DNA of 64,000 nt from Algoriphagus vanfongensis DSM 17529 (GTDB lineage Bacteria > Bacteroidota > Bacteroidia > Cytophagales > Cyclobacteriaceae): assembly GCF_000429465.1 (NCBI RefSeq), contig NZ_AUBX01000002.1:1-64000 (forward strand), read 5' to 3'. Shown in pieces: positions 41,922 to 51,204 of the stretch. Every line of letters starts with the position of its first letter. Position 1 is the first letter of the stretch. The position numbers and the translations under genes are program-made. The notes under the pieces were generated by a model. That model had not been told where the DNA came from. It saw only the letters and a list, made by a program, of their open reading frames with translations, and did not search any database.

Positions 41922-44900
41922 ATGAAAAAAAAATTACTACAACTCATGTGGGATACATCCAAGTGCCTCATGGTAGTCTTCTTATTGAGTTATTGTTTCA
42001 GCGGCCTTGCTGTTGCAAATAGCTCTTACGGGCAACATTTAAATTTGACTCAAATCTCAGTTGAGGAGAAGAAAACTTCGGTTCTGGAGTTTTTTCGACT
42101 TGTTGAAAAACAATCAGAATTCAGGTTTCACTTTAATCCGGATGCTGTAGAGAATAAGCGAATTGTCTTATCAGGAAATTCTGATCTGGAGACCTTGCTT
42201 TATGAAGTAGCAGCACAGGCAAACCTTGGGTTTAAACAAATAAATGAATCTATCGCTGTTAAGCCCGGTGTGATGAAATCTCAAGAAAGAATTGAGGTGA
42301 AAATTAAAATCGAAGGTAAAGTGGTCGATGCTGAGACAGGAGAGCCAATTTTAGGAGCAAGTGTTTTTATAGCTGAAACCAGTCAAGGCACCCTGGTGGA
42401 TATGGATGGGAACTGGTCCTTAGAGATTGATGAAGCCCTTGTTGGGAAGGAAATAAAAGCATCAGCACTGGGATATAATCCCATGGTTAAGATCATTGGT
42501 AACGGAGATGTTATTTTTTCTCTCTTGCCGCAGGAACTTGCTGAAGTAGTGGTAGTAGGATATGGAACCCAGAAGAAAATCAATCTCACTGGAGCGGTAT
42601 CTCAAATTGGTTCTGAAGCCATAGAAAATAGACCTTCTCCAAATTTGACTAGAATGCTTCAGGGTACTCTTCCCAACTTGAACATCAAAATGGTAGATGG
42701 TAGTCCGACTCGATCAGCTGCTTTTAATATCAGGGGGACGACATCCATCGGTGCTGGTGGAGATGCATTAGTTCTTATTGATGGTGTTGAAGGGGATGCT
42801 AATTTGGTCAATCCTAATGATGTGGAAAGTGTAACTGTCCTAAAAGACGCTTCTTCAGCGGCTGTATATGGTTCCAGAGCGGCATTTGGTGTGGTGCTTA
42901 TTACTACTAAAAACCCAACTGCAGGCAAGACAAATTTAGATTTGAAGATCAGTAGATCTGTGAACCAACGTACTGTTGTGCCAAATCTGGTCACCAATGG
43001 ATATGAGTGGGCAAAAAACTTTGATGAAGCATTTTTTGCTTGGTACGATTACAAAACACATCCTATTTCTGTCAATGCGAATTTTCCATTCTCATTAGAG
43101 TATTTGGATCGTTTAAAAGCTCGTGATGAGGATCCATCACTACCCAAAACTGAATTTAATGAGGAGCTAAACAGGTATGAATACTATGGGAATACGGATT
43201 GGTTCCAGTTGATTCATAGAGATAAAATGCCTGCATTGGAAGCGTCCCTATCAGCTTCGGGAGGAAATGACAAGGCGAGATATTTTATTTCTGGTCTTTA
43301 CTACCATCAGGATGGGATTTTCAGATATTCTCCTGACAAATTTGACAAGTACAATATTCGAGCTAAAGGAGAGGTGGATTTAAAACCTTGGCTTACGCTG
43401 GAAAATAATTTTGATCTAAGTACTTACAAGTATGAATATCCTTTGCTTGCAAATGGCGACGCAGGAATCTGGAGGTACATGGCAGTAGGGGGCTTTCCAA
43501 TGGCAGTGATGACTAATCCTGATGGGACATTTACCCAGCAGGGAGTTCAGACGGGAGCTTCATTTGTGGAAGGAAGCAGTAAATCAAATCAATCGAAATT
43601 CTATGTGAGAAATACCCCAAGCATCACAGCAAAACCGTTCGGAGACTTGATGACTTTGAAGGCAAATTTTACTTTCGCTAAGACTTTTAATACCGATAAG
43701 CGCTTCAATAATTTTATCAACTATAGTAATGCGCCTGGACATTCAGCAAGATATGGTCAAAGTCTTCTAAGAGAACTTTCAGATGAAACGACTTATTGGG
43801 GGTCCAATATCACAACGGAGTTTAAAAAGACCTACAGCAATGCTCACAATTTTACTCTTTTGCTCGGTTATAACGTGGAAAGCAACCGTTTCTTGAATAC
43901 TGATTCTCAACGGGACGGTTTACTGGTTCCTTCAAAACCAGACTTCAATTTGCTAGATGGGTTGAATTACAACATTTCAGGCGGTGGAAATGAATGGAAG
44001 TATGTCGGTGTATTCTATAGACTGAACTATGCGTTCAAGGATAAATATTTATTGGAGTTCAATGGTCGATACGACGGTTCTTCCAAGTTCCCGAATGATC
44101 AGCGATTTGGGTTCTTTCCATCGATGTCTGCAGGCTGGAATATTTCCGAAGAAGGATTTATGGAAAATACCCGCTCCTGGTTGGATAACCTGAAAATCAG
44201 AGGTTCTTACGGTTCCCTAGGTAATGGGAATGTGGCTCCATATCGCTATATGGAAACTATGTCTGTGGGCAAAACCAGTGTGATATTGGAAGGAGTACAA
44301 AAAGGCTATACTTCTCTGCCGGGAGTTATTCCAACAGGGTTGACTTGGGAAAAAGCCACGACTTTGGATCTTGGCTTGGATGCAGCTTTCTTTCAGGGCA
44401 AGTTGAACCTGACCTATGACTGGTACAGCCGCGTCACCACGGATATGTTTACCTATGGACCTCCTTTGCCTAATGTATTTGGAGCGACAGAACCCTACGG
44501 TAACTATGCTGACCTGACTACCAAAGGCTGGGAGTTTTCAGCCACTTGGAGAGATCAGTTCAGTGCCGGTGGAAGCCCGCTAAATGTAAGTTTCACGGGT
44601 TCACTTTGGGATAATCAATCTGAAATCACCAAGTTCAACAACCCTGAGAAAATCATTAGCAGTACCTATTATGTTGGAAGTAAGATCGGTGAAATCTGGG
44701 GCTACGAGACCATGGGCTTTTTCACCTCAGAAGAAGATGTTGCCAATCACGCCGACCAGTCTTTTTTGCTGAATTCCAACAACAGGCAATGGTTACCCGG
44801 TGATTTGAAATACGCTGACCTAAATGGAGATGGCGTAATCAATCAGGGAGAAAACACGGTAGAAAATCCTGGAGATCGCAGGGTCATCGGGAATAATGCT

Positions 44901-45440
44901 CCTCGATATCAGTTTGGTTTCAATTTTTCAGCCAACTGGAAAGGCTTCGGACTCAGTGCATTTTTCCAGGGGATTGCAAAAAGAGACTGGTATTTTGCTC
45001 CTGAAGCGGATCTCTTCTATGGCCCATATAACAGACCATATGGCTTCCAGCCAAAAATCATGATGGATGATTACTGGACGGAAGAAAACCCAGATGCTTA
45101 TTGGCCAAGATTACGAGGATATACAGCTTTGGGAACCAATAGATCTTTGGGGACACCTCAAACAGGGTATCTGCAAGATGCGAGTTATCTAAGGTTGAAA
45201 AACATCACCTTGGATTACTCTTTTCCAACCCCATGGGTAGAAAAAGCAGGTATTAAAAATGCGATGGTCTATGTGAGTGGACAAAATATCCTGACTTTCT
45301 CTGGTCTGTATAAATACACGGACAATTTTGATCCTGAAATCATCGAAAATCCGACGGGTGGAATGACCAACAGCCATGGTCAAGGTGATGCATACCCAAT
45401 GTTGAAAACTTACACTGTAGGGCTCAACCTTTCTTTCTAA
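41922..45440 (+). CDS. susC: SusC-family transporter with N-terminal STN signalling domain
   Basis: About 1172 residues from the ATG at 41922 (MKKKLLQLMWD); the in-frame extension upstream starts at a TTG within a terminator hairpin and is unlikely. Signal peptide, then an STN domain (VLEFFRLVEKQSEFRFHFNPDAVENKRIVLSGN), CarboxypepD_reg (IEGKVVDAETGEPILGASVFI), plug (LAEVVVVGYGTQKKINLTGAVSQI) and barrel ending in YTVGLNLSF. The STN domain passes the substrate signal to the FecR protein. Confidence 0.93.
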   Translation: MKKKLLQLMWDTSKCLMVVFLLSYCFSGLAVANSSYGQHLNLTQISVEEKKTSVLEFFRLVEKQSEFRFHFNPDAVENKRIVLSGNSDLETLLYEVAAQANLGFKQINESIAVKPGVMKSQERIEVKIKIEGKVVDAETGEPILGASVFIAETSQGTLVDMDGNWSLEIDEALVGKEIKASALGYNPMVKIIGNGDVIFSLLPQELAEVVVVGYGTQKKINLTGAVSQIGSEAIENRPSPNLTRMLQGTLPNLNIKMVDGSPTRSAAFNIRGTTSIGAGGDALVLIDGVEGDANLVNPNDVESVTVLKDASSAAVYGSRAAFGVVLITTKNPTAGKTNLDLKISRSVNQRTVVPNLVTNGYEWAKNFDEAFFAWYDYKTHPISVNANFPFSLEYLDRLKARDEDPSLPKTEFNEELNRYEYYGNTDWFQLIHRDKMPALEASLSASGGNDKARYFISGLYYHQDGIFRYSPDKFDKYNIRAKGEVDLKPWLTLENNFDLSTYKYEYPLLANGDAGIWRYMAVGGFPMAVMTNPDGTFTQQGVQTGASFVEGSSKSNQSKFYVRNTPSITAKPFGDLMTLKANFTFAKTFNTDKRFNNFINYSNAPGHSARYGQSLLRELSDETTYWGSNITTEFKKTYSNAHNFTLLLGYNVESNRFLNTDSQRDGLLVPSKPDFNLLDGLNYNISGGGNEWKYVGVFYRLNYAFKDKYLLEFNGRYDGSSKFPNDQRFGFFPSMSAGWNISEEGFMENTRSWLDNLKIRGSYGSLGNGNVAPYRYMETMSVGKTSVILEGVQKGYTSLPGVIPTGLTWEKATTLDLGLDAAFFQGKLNLTYDWYSRVTTDMFTYGPPLPNVFGATEPYGNYADLTTKGWEFSATWRDQFSAGGSPLNVSFTGSLWDNQSEITKFNNPEKIISSTYYVGSKIGEIWGYETMGFFTSEEDVANHADQSFLLNSNNRQWLPGDLKYADLNGDGVINQGENTVENPGDRRVIGNNAPRYQFGFNFSANWKGFGLSAFFQGIAKRDWYFAPEADLFYGPYNRPYGFQPKIMMDDYWTEENPDAYWPRLRGYTALGTNRSLGTPQTGYLQDASYLRLKNITLDYSFPTPWVEKAGIKNAMVYVSGQNILTFSGLYKYTDNFDPEIIENPTGGMTNSHGQGDAYPMLKTYTVGLNLSF

Positions 45441-45459
45441 ACCATTGAAATCAATGATC

Positions 45460-47208
45460 ATGAAAAATTCTATTCTAATCATATTAATCCAAATTCTCGT
45501 AGCCATCACCTTTACGTCCTGTGATGATTTTCTAGAGACAGAACCTATGGACAAGTTGGTTCCAAATACCTTTTTTCAAACTGAAAAGGATTTGGAACTC
45601 TATACCAATTCCTTCTACCAACGAATGATCCCAGGAGGACTGGAAGTGGTTCAAAGTGATGAATTGGGAGAATTTACCTCCAAAAATCAGAGCCCAACTT
45701 TTATCGCTGGAAATTACTCTTCTGTGAATGAAGGGGCTTGGAGCTGGACTGATTTGCGAAATATCAATTACTTCCTTGAAAATTATGACAATGAAGTAAT
45801 TCCGGAAGAAGCCCGAAACCACTATGCGGGAATAGCCCGTTTTTTCCGGGCTTGGTTTTATTTTGAAAAAGTAAAGCGTTACGGAGATGTTCCTTGGTAT
45901 GATAAGACGCTTGCAACAGACGATGAGGACTTGTATAAAGCCAGGGATCCAAGAGAAATGGTAATGGACAATGTGATGGCCGATCTGAATTTTGCGGTAG
46001 AGAATATCCGTGACCGGAAGGATAACAGTGCATCTATGATCACCAGACAGGTGGCACTGGCATTCAAGTCTCGGGTAGCACTTTTTGAGGGTACTTATAG
46101 AAAGTATCATACTGAATTGGGACTTTCTGGCTCTTCAGAGTTATTGAGAGAAGCGGCAAGTGCGGCAAGAATCGTAATGGATGCCAATCAATATAGCTTA
46201 TACAACACGGGTGCTCCGGAGTCTGATTACCGTACCTTATTTATCTCAGAAAATCCGATTAGTCAGGAAGTGATGCTTGCCGTAGTCTACAACAATGCAT
46301 TGAGAAGATGGCATAACATCACCTGGAAATTCAACTCTGCAACCTATGGGGCGAGATGGGGATTGAATAAGCAGTTTATCAATACTTACTTGATGACGGA
46401 CGGGTCTAGATTTACCGATCAGCCAGGATTTGATGAGAAAGTATTTGTGGAAGAGATGGCCGACAGAGATCCTAGATTAGCCCAGACAGTTCGTTCCTTG
46501 GGTTACACTAGGAGCGATGGGAGTGCTGCACCTCCGAATTTTGGATATACCTATACAGGCTATCATATTTTGAAATTCAGCTTAGATGATAAGCGATATG
46601 ATGGGATCAGCGAAGCTTACAATTCCATCTCCCTGATCAGGTATGCAGAAGTTTTGTTGAACTATGCAGAAGCTAAAGCGGAATTAGGAGAGTTTGATGA
46701 ATCAGTATGGATGGAGACAATTGCTCCATTGCGTGAAAGAGCTGGGGTTGATTCTTCTATCCCAATGGAGGCAGATACTTATTTACAAGAAGTTTATTTC
46801 CCTGAACTCTCTGACAGATATTTGTTGGAGATTAGAAGAGAACGTGGAATAGAGTTATGTTACGAAGGACTAAGATATGATGATTTAATGCGGTGGAGGA
46901 AGGGTGAATTGGTTGAAATGTCATGGAAAGGAATCTATGTGCCTGCCTTGGATACTCCGATGGATCTGGACGGAAACGGAACTCCGGATGTGTCATTTGT
47001 ACAAACTGTACCAGCCACCAAAGAACCTGGAGTGATCTATTTTGTAATAGACGGAAACGCTTCTCAGCTCTCCGAAGGTACTAAAGGGCATCTGATTTGG
47101 AGAGACGATGAGAACCGGGAGTTTCCGGATAAAAAATACCTACATCCTATTTCCAATACGGACATCGTGTTGAATCCGAATCTGGAACAAAACCCAGGTT
47201 GGGATTGA
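45460..47208 (+). CDS. susD: SusD/RagB-family lipoprotein
   Basis: About 582 residues from the ATG at 45460 (MKNSILIILIQILVAITFTSC); the ATG at 45454 is an alternative, and the frame opens at a TTG at 45445. Lipobox FTSC then DDFLETEPMDKLVPNTFFQ, SusD_N, and the C-terminal pattern YLLEIRRERGIELCYEGLRYDDLMRWRKG, ending NLEQNPGWD. It pairs with the STN-SusC. Confidence 0.92.
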   Translation: MKNSILIILIQILVAITFTSCDDFLETEPMDKLVPNTFFQTEKDLELYTNSFYQRMIPGGLEVVQSDELGEFTSKNQSPTFIAGNYSSVNEGAWSWTDLRNINYFLENYDNEVIPEEARNHYAGIARFFRAWFYFEKVKRYGDVPWYDKTLATDDEDLYKARDPREMVMDNVMADLNFAVENIRDRKDNSASMITRQVALAFKSRVALFEGTYRKYHTELGLSGSSELLREAASAARIVMDANQYSLYNTGAPESDYRTLFISENPISQEVMLAVVYNNALRRWHNITWKFNSATYGARWGLNKQFINTYLMTDGSRFTDQPGFDEKVFVEEMADRDPRLAQTVRSLGYTRSDGSAAPPNFGYTYTGYHILKFSLDDKRYDGISEAYNSISLIRYAEVLLNYAEAKAELGEFDESVWMETIAPLRERAGVDSSIPMEADTYLQEVYFPELSDRYLLEIRRERGIELCYEGLRYDDLMRWRKGELVEMSWKGIYVPALDTPMDLDGNGTPDVSFVQTVPATKEPGVIYFVIDGNASQLSEGTKGHLIWRDDENREFPDKKYLHPISNTDIVLNPNLEQNPGWD

Positions 47209-47228
47209 TTGGCTTATCAGGATTAGTT

Positions 47229-48398
47229 ATGAGAAATAAACTTGCATTAATACTGCTGATGGTTTTTGCCATCAGCAGTATTTCCCTTGCCCAAAACAGT
47301 AAGGTTTCTGTTCCTGATATTCCGGGATATTATACCCTCAAAGGTGATTTTCACATGCATACCGTCTTTTCGGACGGACATGTATGGCCTACATTCAGGG
47401 TAAATGAAGCTATTCGGGATGATCTAGACGTTATTTCCCTTACTGAGCATATTGACTACGAAGGATTTCCGGATATCATTGAGAAAGATTATAACAAGTC
47501 CTATGAAATCGCCACCAAAGCAGCTGCAAACAAGGGCTTGATTATCATCAGAGGTGTGGAGATTTCACCTAGGGTTGCTCCTTACCATCATAATGCCCTG
47601 TTTTTGGAGGATGCAAATGTGTTGCCGACAGAATACATGAAAAGTGGCAAGGCTCAATTTGTGATGAAAGACAGCATTACCCATGATCAGTTGATGGGGC
47701 CGTTTTTAGCGGTGAAGAAGCAAAATGCGTTCGTATCATACAATCATCCGAGTTGGGGTTGGTGGGACAAAAAAGACACGGTTTTGTTTACTTCCTTTCA
47801 TCAGGAATTGCTAGACCTGGATATTCTCAAAGGTGTTGAGGTGGTCAATTCCGGCAACTATAATGTGATCGCACATAGGATAGCGATGGAGCATGGGTTG
47901 ACCATGCTTTGCAATACGGATGAACATTATGACAATCATCCTAGGTATAAGGATACGCATCGTCCCATGACGCTGGTTTTTGCGAAGGAAAAAACAGCAG
48001 AAGGAGTGGAGGAAGCACTATTTGCCAAACGTACCGCATTGTATTTTGGTGACTATATTGTAGCTAGGCAAGCCGAGGCAGAGGCTTTGTTCAAATCAGC
48101 TGTTTCTGTTTCTGTAGAGCGGAAACTTAGAAAGTCGGAACCCTTACTGGTTGTGAAATTTGTGAATAACTCTGATATTCCCTTTGAAACAAGGATGAAA
48201 AGTGAATATGACATTGAAGGGTATCCTTTGGGGAAAGTAAAAATTGCTCCTCATGATACTACTCAGGTCATTTTAAGAGCAGTATGGAGTTATCCTCAGG
48301 AAACTAAATTAGATGCTATAGTTGAGAACATACTAGTGGCACCTGAAGAAAGTCTTCAAACAGAATTTTTAATTTCAACTAAGGGGTCACATGAATAG
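47229..48398 (+). CDS. Exported PHP-type phosphodiesterase (Sb-PDE-like)
   Basis: About 389 residues from the ATG at 47229 (MRNKLALILLMVFAISSISLAQ signal peptide). PHP-fold metal ligands are visible: DFHMHTVFSDG (H42, H44), SLTEHIDYEG, EISPRVAPYHHNALF, YNHPSWGWW and NTDEHYDNHP. This resembles the Sb-PDE family, described for organophosphate diester cleavage, and related exported PHP phosphoesterases. It follows susD by about 20 bp, so a phosphodiester in the imported substrate is the likely target. Confidence 0.75.
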   Translation: MRNKLALILLMVFAISSISLAQNSKVSVPDIPGYYTLKGDFHMHTVFSDGHVWPTFRVNEAIRDDLDVISLTEHIDYEGFPDIIEKDYNKSYEIATKAAANKGLIIIRGVEISPRVAPYHHNALFLEDANVLPTEYMKSGKAQFVMKDSITHDQLMGPFLAVKKQNAFVSYNHPSWGWWDKKDTVLFTSFHQELLDLDILKGVEVVNSGNYNVIAHRIAMEHGLTMLCNTDEHYDNHPRYKDTHRPMTLVFAKEKTAEGVEEALFAKRTALYFGDYIVARQAEAEALFKSAVSVSVERKLRKSEPLLVVKFVNNSDIPFETRMKSEYDIEGYPLGKVKIAPHDTTQVILRAVWSYPQETKLDAIVENILVAPEESLQTEFLISTKGSHE

Positions 48399-49251
48399 AT
48401 TTTTAAGTACACATCTGAAAATTAGCACCTTCTGTTCGGTTTTGTTATTGTTTTTTCTCTTTTGTTCCTGTGCAATAGGACAAGATTCGGAAAGGGAACA
48501 GGATGTTTCCGAAAATTTGGATTTACAAGAAGGACTGGAAATAAAAATTCTCTCATACAACGTACATCATTGTAGTCCTCCTAGTAACCCGGCTCTCATA
48601 GATGTAGCCGGAATTGCCAGAGTAATAATTGATTCAAAAGCAGATCTCATAGGTTTACAGGAGATCGATGTAAATAATGAGCGGTCTGGAGTGAACCTGG
48701 ACCAAGCAGCTAAATTGGCAGAGTTGACTGGTATGAATTTCTATTTCTCGAAAGGAATTGATTATAAAGGAGGAGCCTACGGAACAGCGATTCTTTCAAG
48801 ATATCCAATTTCCGAAATGGAAACAATTCTACTTCCCCAAGAATCAGGTACTGAACAAAGAACTCTCTCAGTATTGACTGTAAGCTTCGAAAGTGGCCAT
48901 AAACTTAGGTTTGCAAATACTCATTTGGACTTCACGAGTGATTCGAATGCATTAGCACAGGCAAAGAGGATAACCGGTTATTTTGAGAGAGAGAAGTTGC
49001 CGGTTATTTTAGTTGGAGACTTTAATGTCGAAGAATCAAGTCAAACAATGGGGCATTTGGATAAAACTTTTAACAGAACATGTGAGCAGGGTTGTCCAAA
49101 TACAATTCCGGTTGTAAACCCAAGAAAAACAATTGACTTTATTATGTATTCTGAAGGATTCGGAATACAAACTATCTTTCATGAAGTGATTCAAGAACAC
49201 TATGCATCCGATCATTTACCTGTGTTTGCTAAAATTAGATTAGTTAATTAA
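48391..49251 (+). CDS. Endonuclease/exonuclease/phosphatase-family lipoprotein
   Basis: A 286-residue protein with lipobox-like LFCSC and the EEP fold signatures LSYNVHH, LQEIDVN, FANTHLDF, LVGDFNVE and ASDHLPVFAKI. Members cleave phosphoester bonds in nucleic acids, lipids or inositol phosphates. It overlaps the PHP gene by 8 bp and is the last gene of the ECF-controlled operon. Together the two enzymes suggest stepwise phosphodiester/phosphomonoester cleavage. Confidence 0.82.
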   Translation: MNRFLSTHLKISTFCSVLLLFFLFCSCAIGQDSEREQDVSENLDLQEGLEIKILSYNVHHCSPPSNPALIDVAGIARVIIDSKADLIGLQEIDVNNERSGVNLDQAAKLAELTGMNFYFSKGIDYKGGAYGTAILSRYPISEMETILLPQESGTEQRTLSVLTVSFESGHKLRFANTHLDFTSDSNALAQAKRITGYFEREKLPVILVGDFNVEESSQTMGHLDKTFNRTCEQGCPNTIPVVNPRKTIDFIMYSEGFGIQTIFHEVIQEHYASDHLPVFAKIRLVN

Positions 49252-49317
49252 ATACACTTCAACGTGTTTTGGCTTTAAAGGCTTAGAATGAAGATAGAAA
49301 TGGAATAGTTTGGCAAT

Positions 49318-49349
49318 GGGAAAGACGAAGTTTTATGTTTGTCTTTCCC
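49318..49349. terminator. Hairpin downstream of the EEP gene
   Basis: GGGAAAGAC and GTCTTTCCC form a perfect 9-bp stem around a 14-base loop, 66 bp after the stop. No T-run follows, so it is a weak terminator candidate or an mRNA 3'-end stabiliser. The remaining intergenic DNA to 49484 contains the 47-bp repeat and no gene. Confidence 0.4.
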
Positions 49350-49390
49350 TGTGCTTATCTCATAGAAGACAGCTGTTCTGGTGAAAAAGT

Positions 49391-49437
49391 TATTTCCGTA
49401 ATTTTCTCAGGCCTTGGAAGTGGCCAGAAAATTCCAG
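49391..49437. repeat. 47-bp direct repeat, right copy
   Basis: Identical to 14762-14808 at 46 of 47 positions (G instead of C in the loop) and in the same orientation. It lies between the end of the ECF operon and the tra module. Confidence 0.75.
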
Positions 49438-49484
49438 AATAACTTTTCCTAACACTTACATACTTTACAGGAAGATATCTTTAT

Positions 49485-49763
49485 TCACTTCAGTCTTACT
49501 CTACTGCCTTTCTTGGGATGATACGAAGGCTGGTATTCTAACATGCCCCTGTCACTTAATTCGGAGATACACTTGTGGTAGGTAACAATGCTTTTAATAC
49601 CGGAGTGTTTCATTACTTTTTTTCGGGTGATGTTGAATGGATTTTGATGCTTTTGTTCTCTCCATAAGTGCAGGATTGCCATAAACACGGATACCCTACT
49701 GGGTTGCAACCCTTTCTCCTGAATTAATCGTGAGACATAGTTTTCCAATTTTTTTAGCTTCAT
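49485..49763 (-). CDS. Small winged-helix-like protein
   Basis: From the ATG at 49763 the protein has 92 residues (MKLKKLENYVSRLIQEKG...). It contains a helix-turn-helix pattern ITRKKVMKHSGIKSIVTYHKCISELSDRGMLEYQPS. It is related to the protein at 50065-50358 (same KK/RE-LMK-S-I-S-TY core and YQPSY/YYPTF end), so the two are paralogues on either side of an excisionase-like gene. Likely an accessory DNA-binding protein of the mobile element. Confidence 0.6.
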   Translation of the reverse strand: MKLKKLENYVSRLIQEKGLQPSRVSVFMAILHLWREQKHQNPFNITRKKVMKHSGIKSIVTYHKCISELSDRGMLEYQPSYHPKKGSRVRLK

Positions 49764-49773
49764 GATTGTTTGC

Positions 49774-50031
49774 TTATTGCTTGAAAAGAGAATTGAGTTC
49801 TTCTGTTTTATAATAATACAAGCCTGAAATCTTGACAGGGTTGACCACGCCTCTGATCCGAAGATTTTGGAGAGAGGCATCTGATATGCTGAGCATTTTT
49901 TTGACATCTCTGCTTCTAAGCCATTCTTTAGGTTTTGGTTCGGGCTGAGCGGGTTTTTCCAGCAGTTCCTTCAAATCAGCAAATAGCTGATGTCTTAGGT
50001 GTTCCAAGTCTAGTTTGGTGATAGGCTCCAT
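49774..50031 (-). CDS. Excisionase-like helix-turn-helix protein
   Basis: An 85-residue protein with the MerR/HTH_17 pattern WLRSRDVKKMLSISDASLQNLRIRGVVNPVKISGLYYYKTEELNSLF. Such small proteins are common in Bacteroidota conjugative elements, where they act in excision or regulation. It lies between the two winged-helix paralogues, 11 bp from the first. Confidence 0.7.
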   Translation of the reverse strand: MEPITKLDLEHLRHQLFADLKELLEKPAQPEPKPKEWLRSRDVKKMLSISDASLQNLRIRGVVNPVKISGLYYYKTEELNSLFKQ

Positions 50032-50064
50032 GAATTTCAGGTTTAGATTAGAGTGGGATAGTAA

Positions 50065-50358
50065 TTACTGGTTCAAGGGAATTTGTACTTTACTCTGACT
50101 CATTCTGTTGAAAGTGGGATAATAGTGGATGTATCCATATTCATGCAGTTGTCTGAGAATCTTGAAGTAAGTCGCTGTGCTTGAGATTTTGGCGGATTTC
50201 ATCAGTTGTTCCCGTTTGATGGGGAAGGGCTCTTTTCCTTCATGCTTTTCCCTGAGATGTAAAAGCACGGAGAACAAACCGATGTGGGAAAGACAGATCC
50301 TCGGATCTTTATCTATCCCATTCATGAAGTTCCCCAGTGCTTTTTTGATTTTGGCCAT
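50065..50358 (-). CDS. Small winged-helix-like protein
   Basis: A 97-residue protein with a helix-turn-helix region FPIKREQLMKSAKISSTATYFKILRQLHEYGYIHYYPTFN. It is a paralogue of the 49485-49763 product. Predicted DNA-binding accessory protein; no specific role can be assigned. Confidence 0.6.
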   Translation of the reverse strand: MAKIKKALGNFMNGIDKDPRICLSHIGLFSVLLHLREKHEGKEPFPIKREQLMKSAKISSTATYFKILRQLHEYGYIHYYPTFNRMSQSKVQIPLNQ

Positions 50359-50370
50359 GATCGTTTGAAC

Positions 50371-51147
50371 TTACGCTATGCCGGCAGCTTTACGCTTGCG
50401 ACGTTTTTTCGAGGGACTCTCATCAGACTCTTCCTGAATATCCTGCTTCTGCATTTTACTTTTTGATTCGCTCTGGCTTTCTTTTTGGCTCTCAGTAGTT
50501 CTCATTTGATTGGAATCATAGATGTTGAGGTTTTTAAACTGAGGACTGGCTTCGATAAAGCGTTTTTGATCACCGCCTTCCAGTTGAAACGTAACAGATT
50601 GACGATTTCCCTTTTTAAGCGAATCCATCAAGCGACTTTGATCTTCCGGATTTTGCAACTCTTTGATCGGGTGTTTTTCCAAGGCTTTGCTGAGGTTAAA
50701 TCCATAGTTTTCATGGAATTGCTTTAGCTTGAAATTTCCCTGATTGTCTGTATCCTTAAAGTCCAGTTGAACCCAGGCATTGTATTTTTCCTGCTCCTTG
50801 TTTACAAGGTTTTTATTCACAGCACGTCCATCCAGGAGATTGTATCCCTCTTTTAGGGTGATGTTATTGTCCTTGTTGACATAAAAAGTCTGGCTGATCG
50901 AGGGGTCCTCCTGACCGGACTTGGTCAGACTCAGATCGTATTTGTTGAAGAAATACATGTCTGTCATTCCAGACTTTCGAAAGTGGAGGTTGGCATTCAC
51001 AGTATCGCCTCCAAAATCAGCCTGATGTTTTAAGGAGAAATCCGGTTCCCCTTTTTGGATCTGTTCTTTGAGTTGCCCTTCCAGTGTTTCACCGAACCCA
51101 CTGTACTTGACTTGGTTTTTGAGGTAATCGAAGTTTTGTTCATTCAT
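50371..51147 (-). CDS. Conjugative-element protein (DUF3945-like)
   Basis: A 258-residue soluble protein. It has two related halves of extended sequence with KKGNRQSVTFQLEGGDQKRFIEASPQFKNLNIYD and a highly basic C-terminus (SPSKKRRKRKAAG). The segment resembles DUF3945-type proteins found in Bacteroidota conjugative elements. No catalytic motif is seen. It follows traN in the same direction. Confidence 0.5.
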   Translation of the reverse strand: MNEQNFDYLKNQVKYSGFGETLEGQLKEQIQKGEPDFSLKHQADFGGDTVNANLHFRKSGMTDMYFFNKYDLSLTKSGQEDPSISQTFYVNKDNNITLKEGYNLLDGRAVNKNLVNKEQEKYNAWVQLDFKDTDNQGNFKLKQFHENYGFNLSKALEKHPIKELQNPEDQSRLMDSLKKGNRQSVTFQLEGGDQKRFIEASPQFKNLNIYDSNQMRTTESQKESQSESKSKMQKQDIQEESDESPSKKRRKRKAAGIA

Positions 51148-51204
51148 GGTTTTATATAGTTTGGGTTAAAGAAATTCCTTGATTCATGTGTGACTGCTGT
51201 TGCT

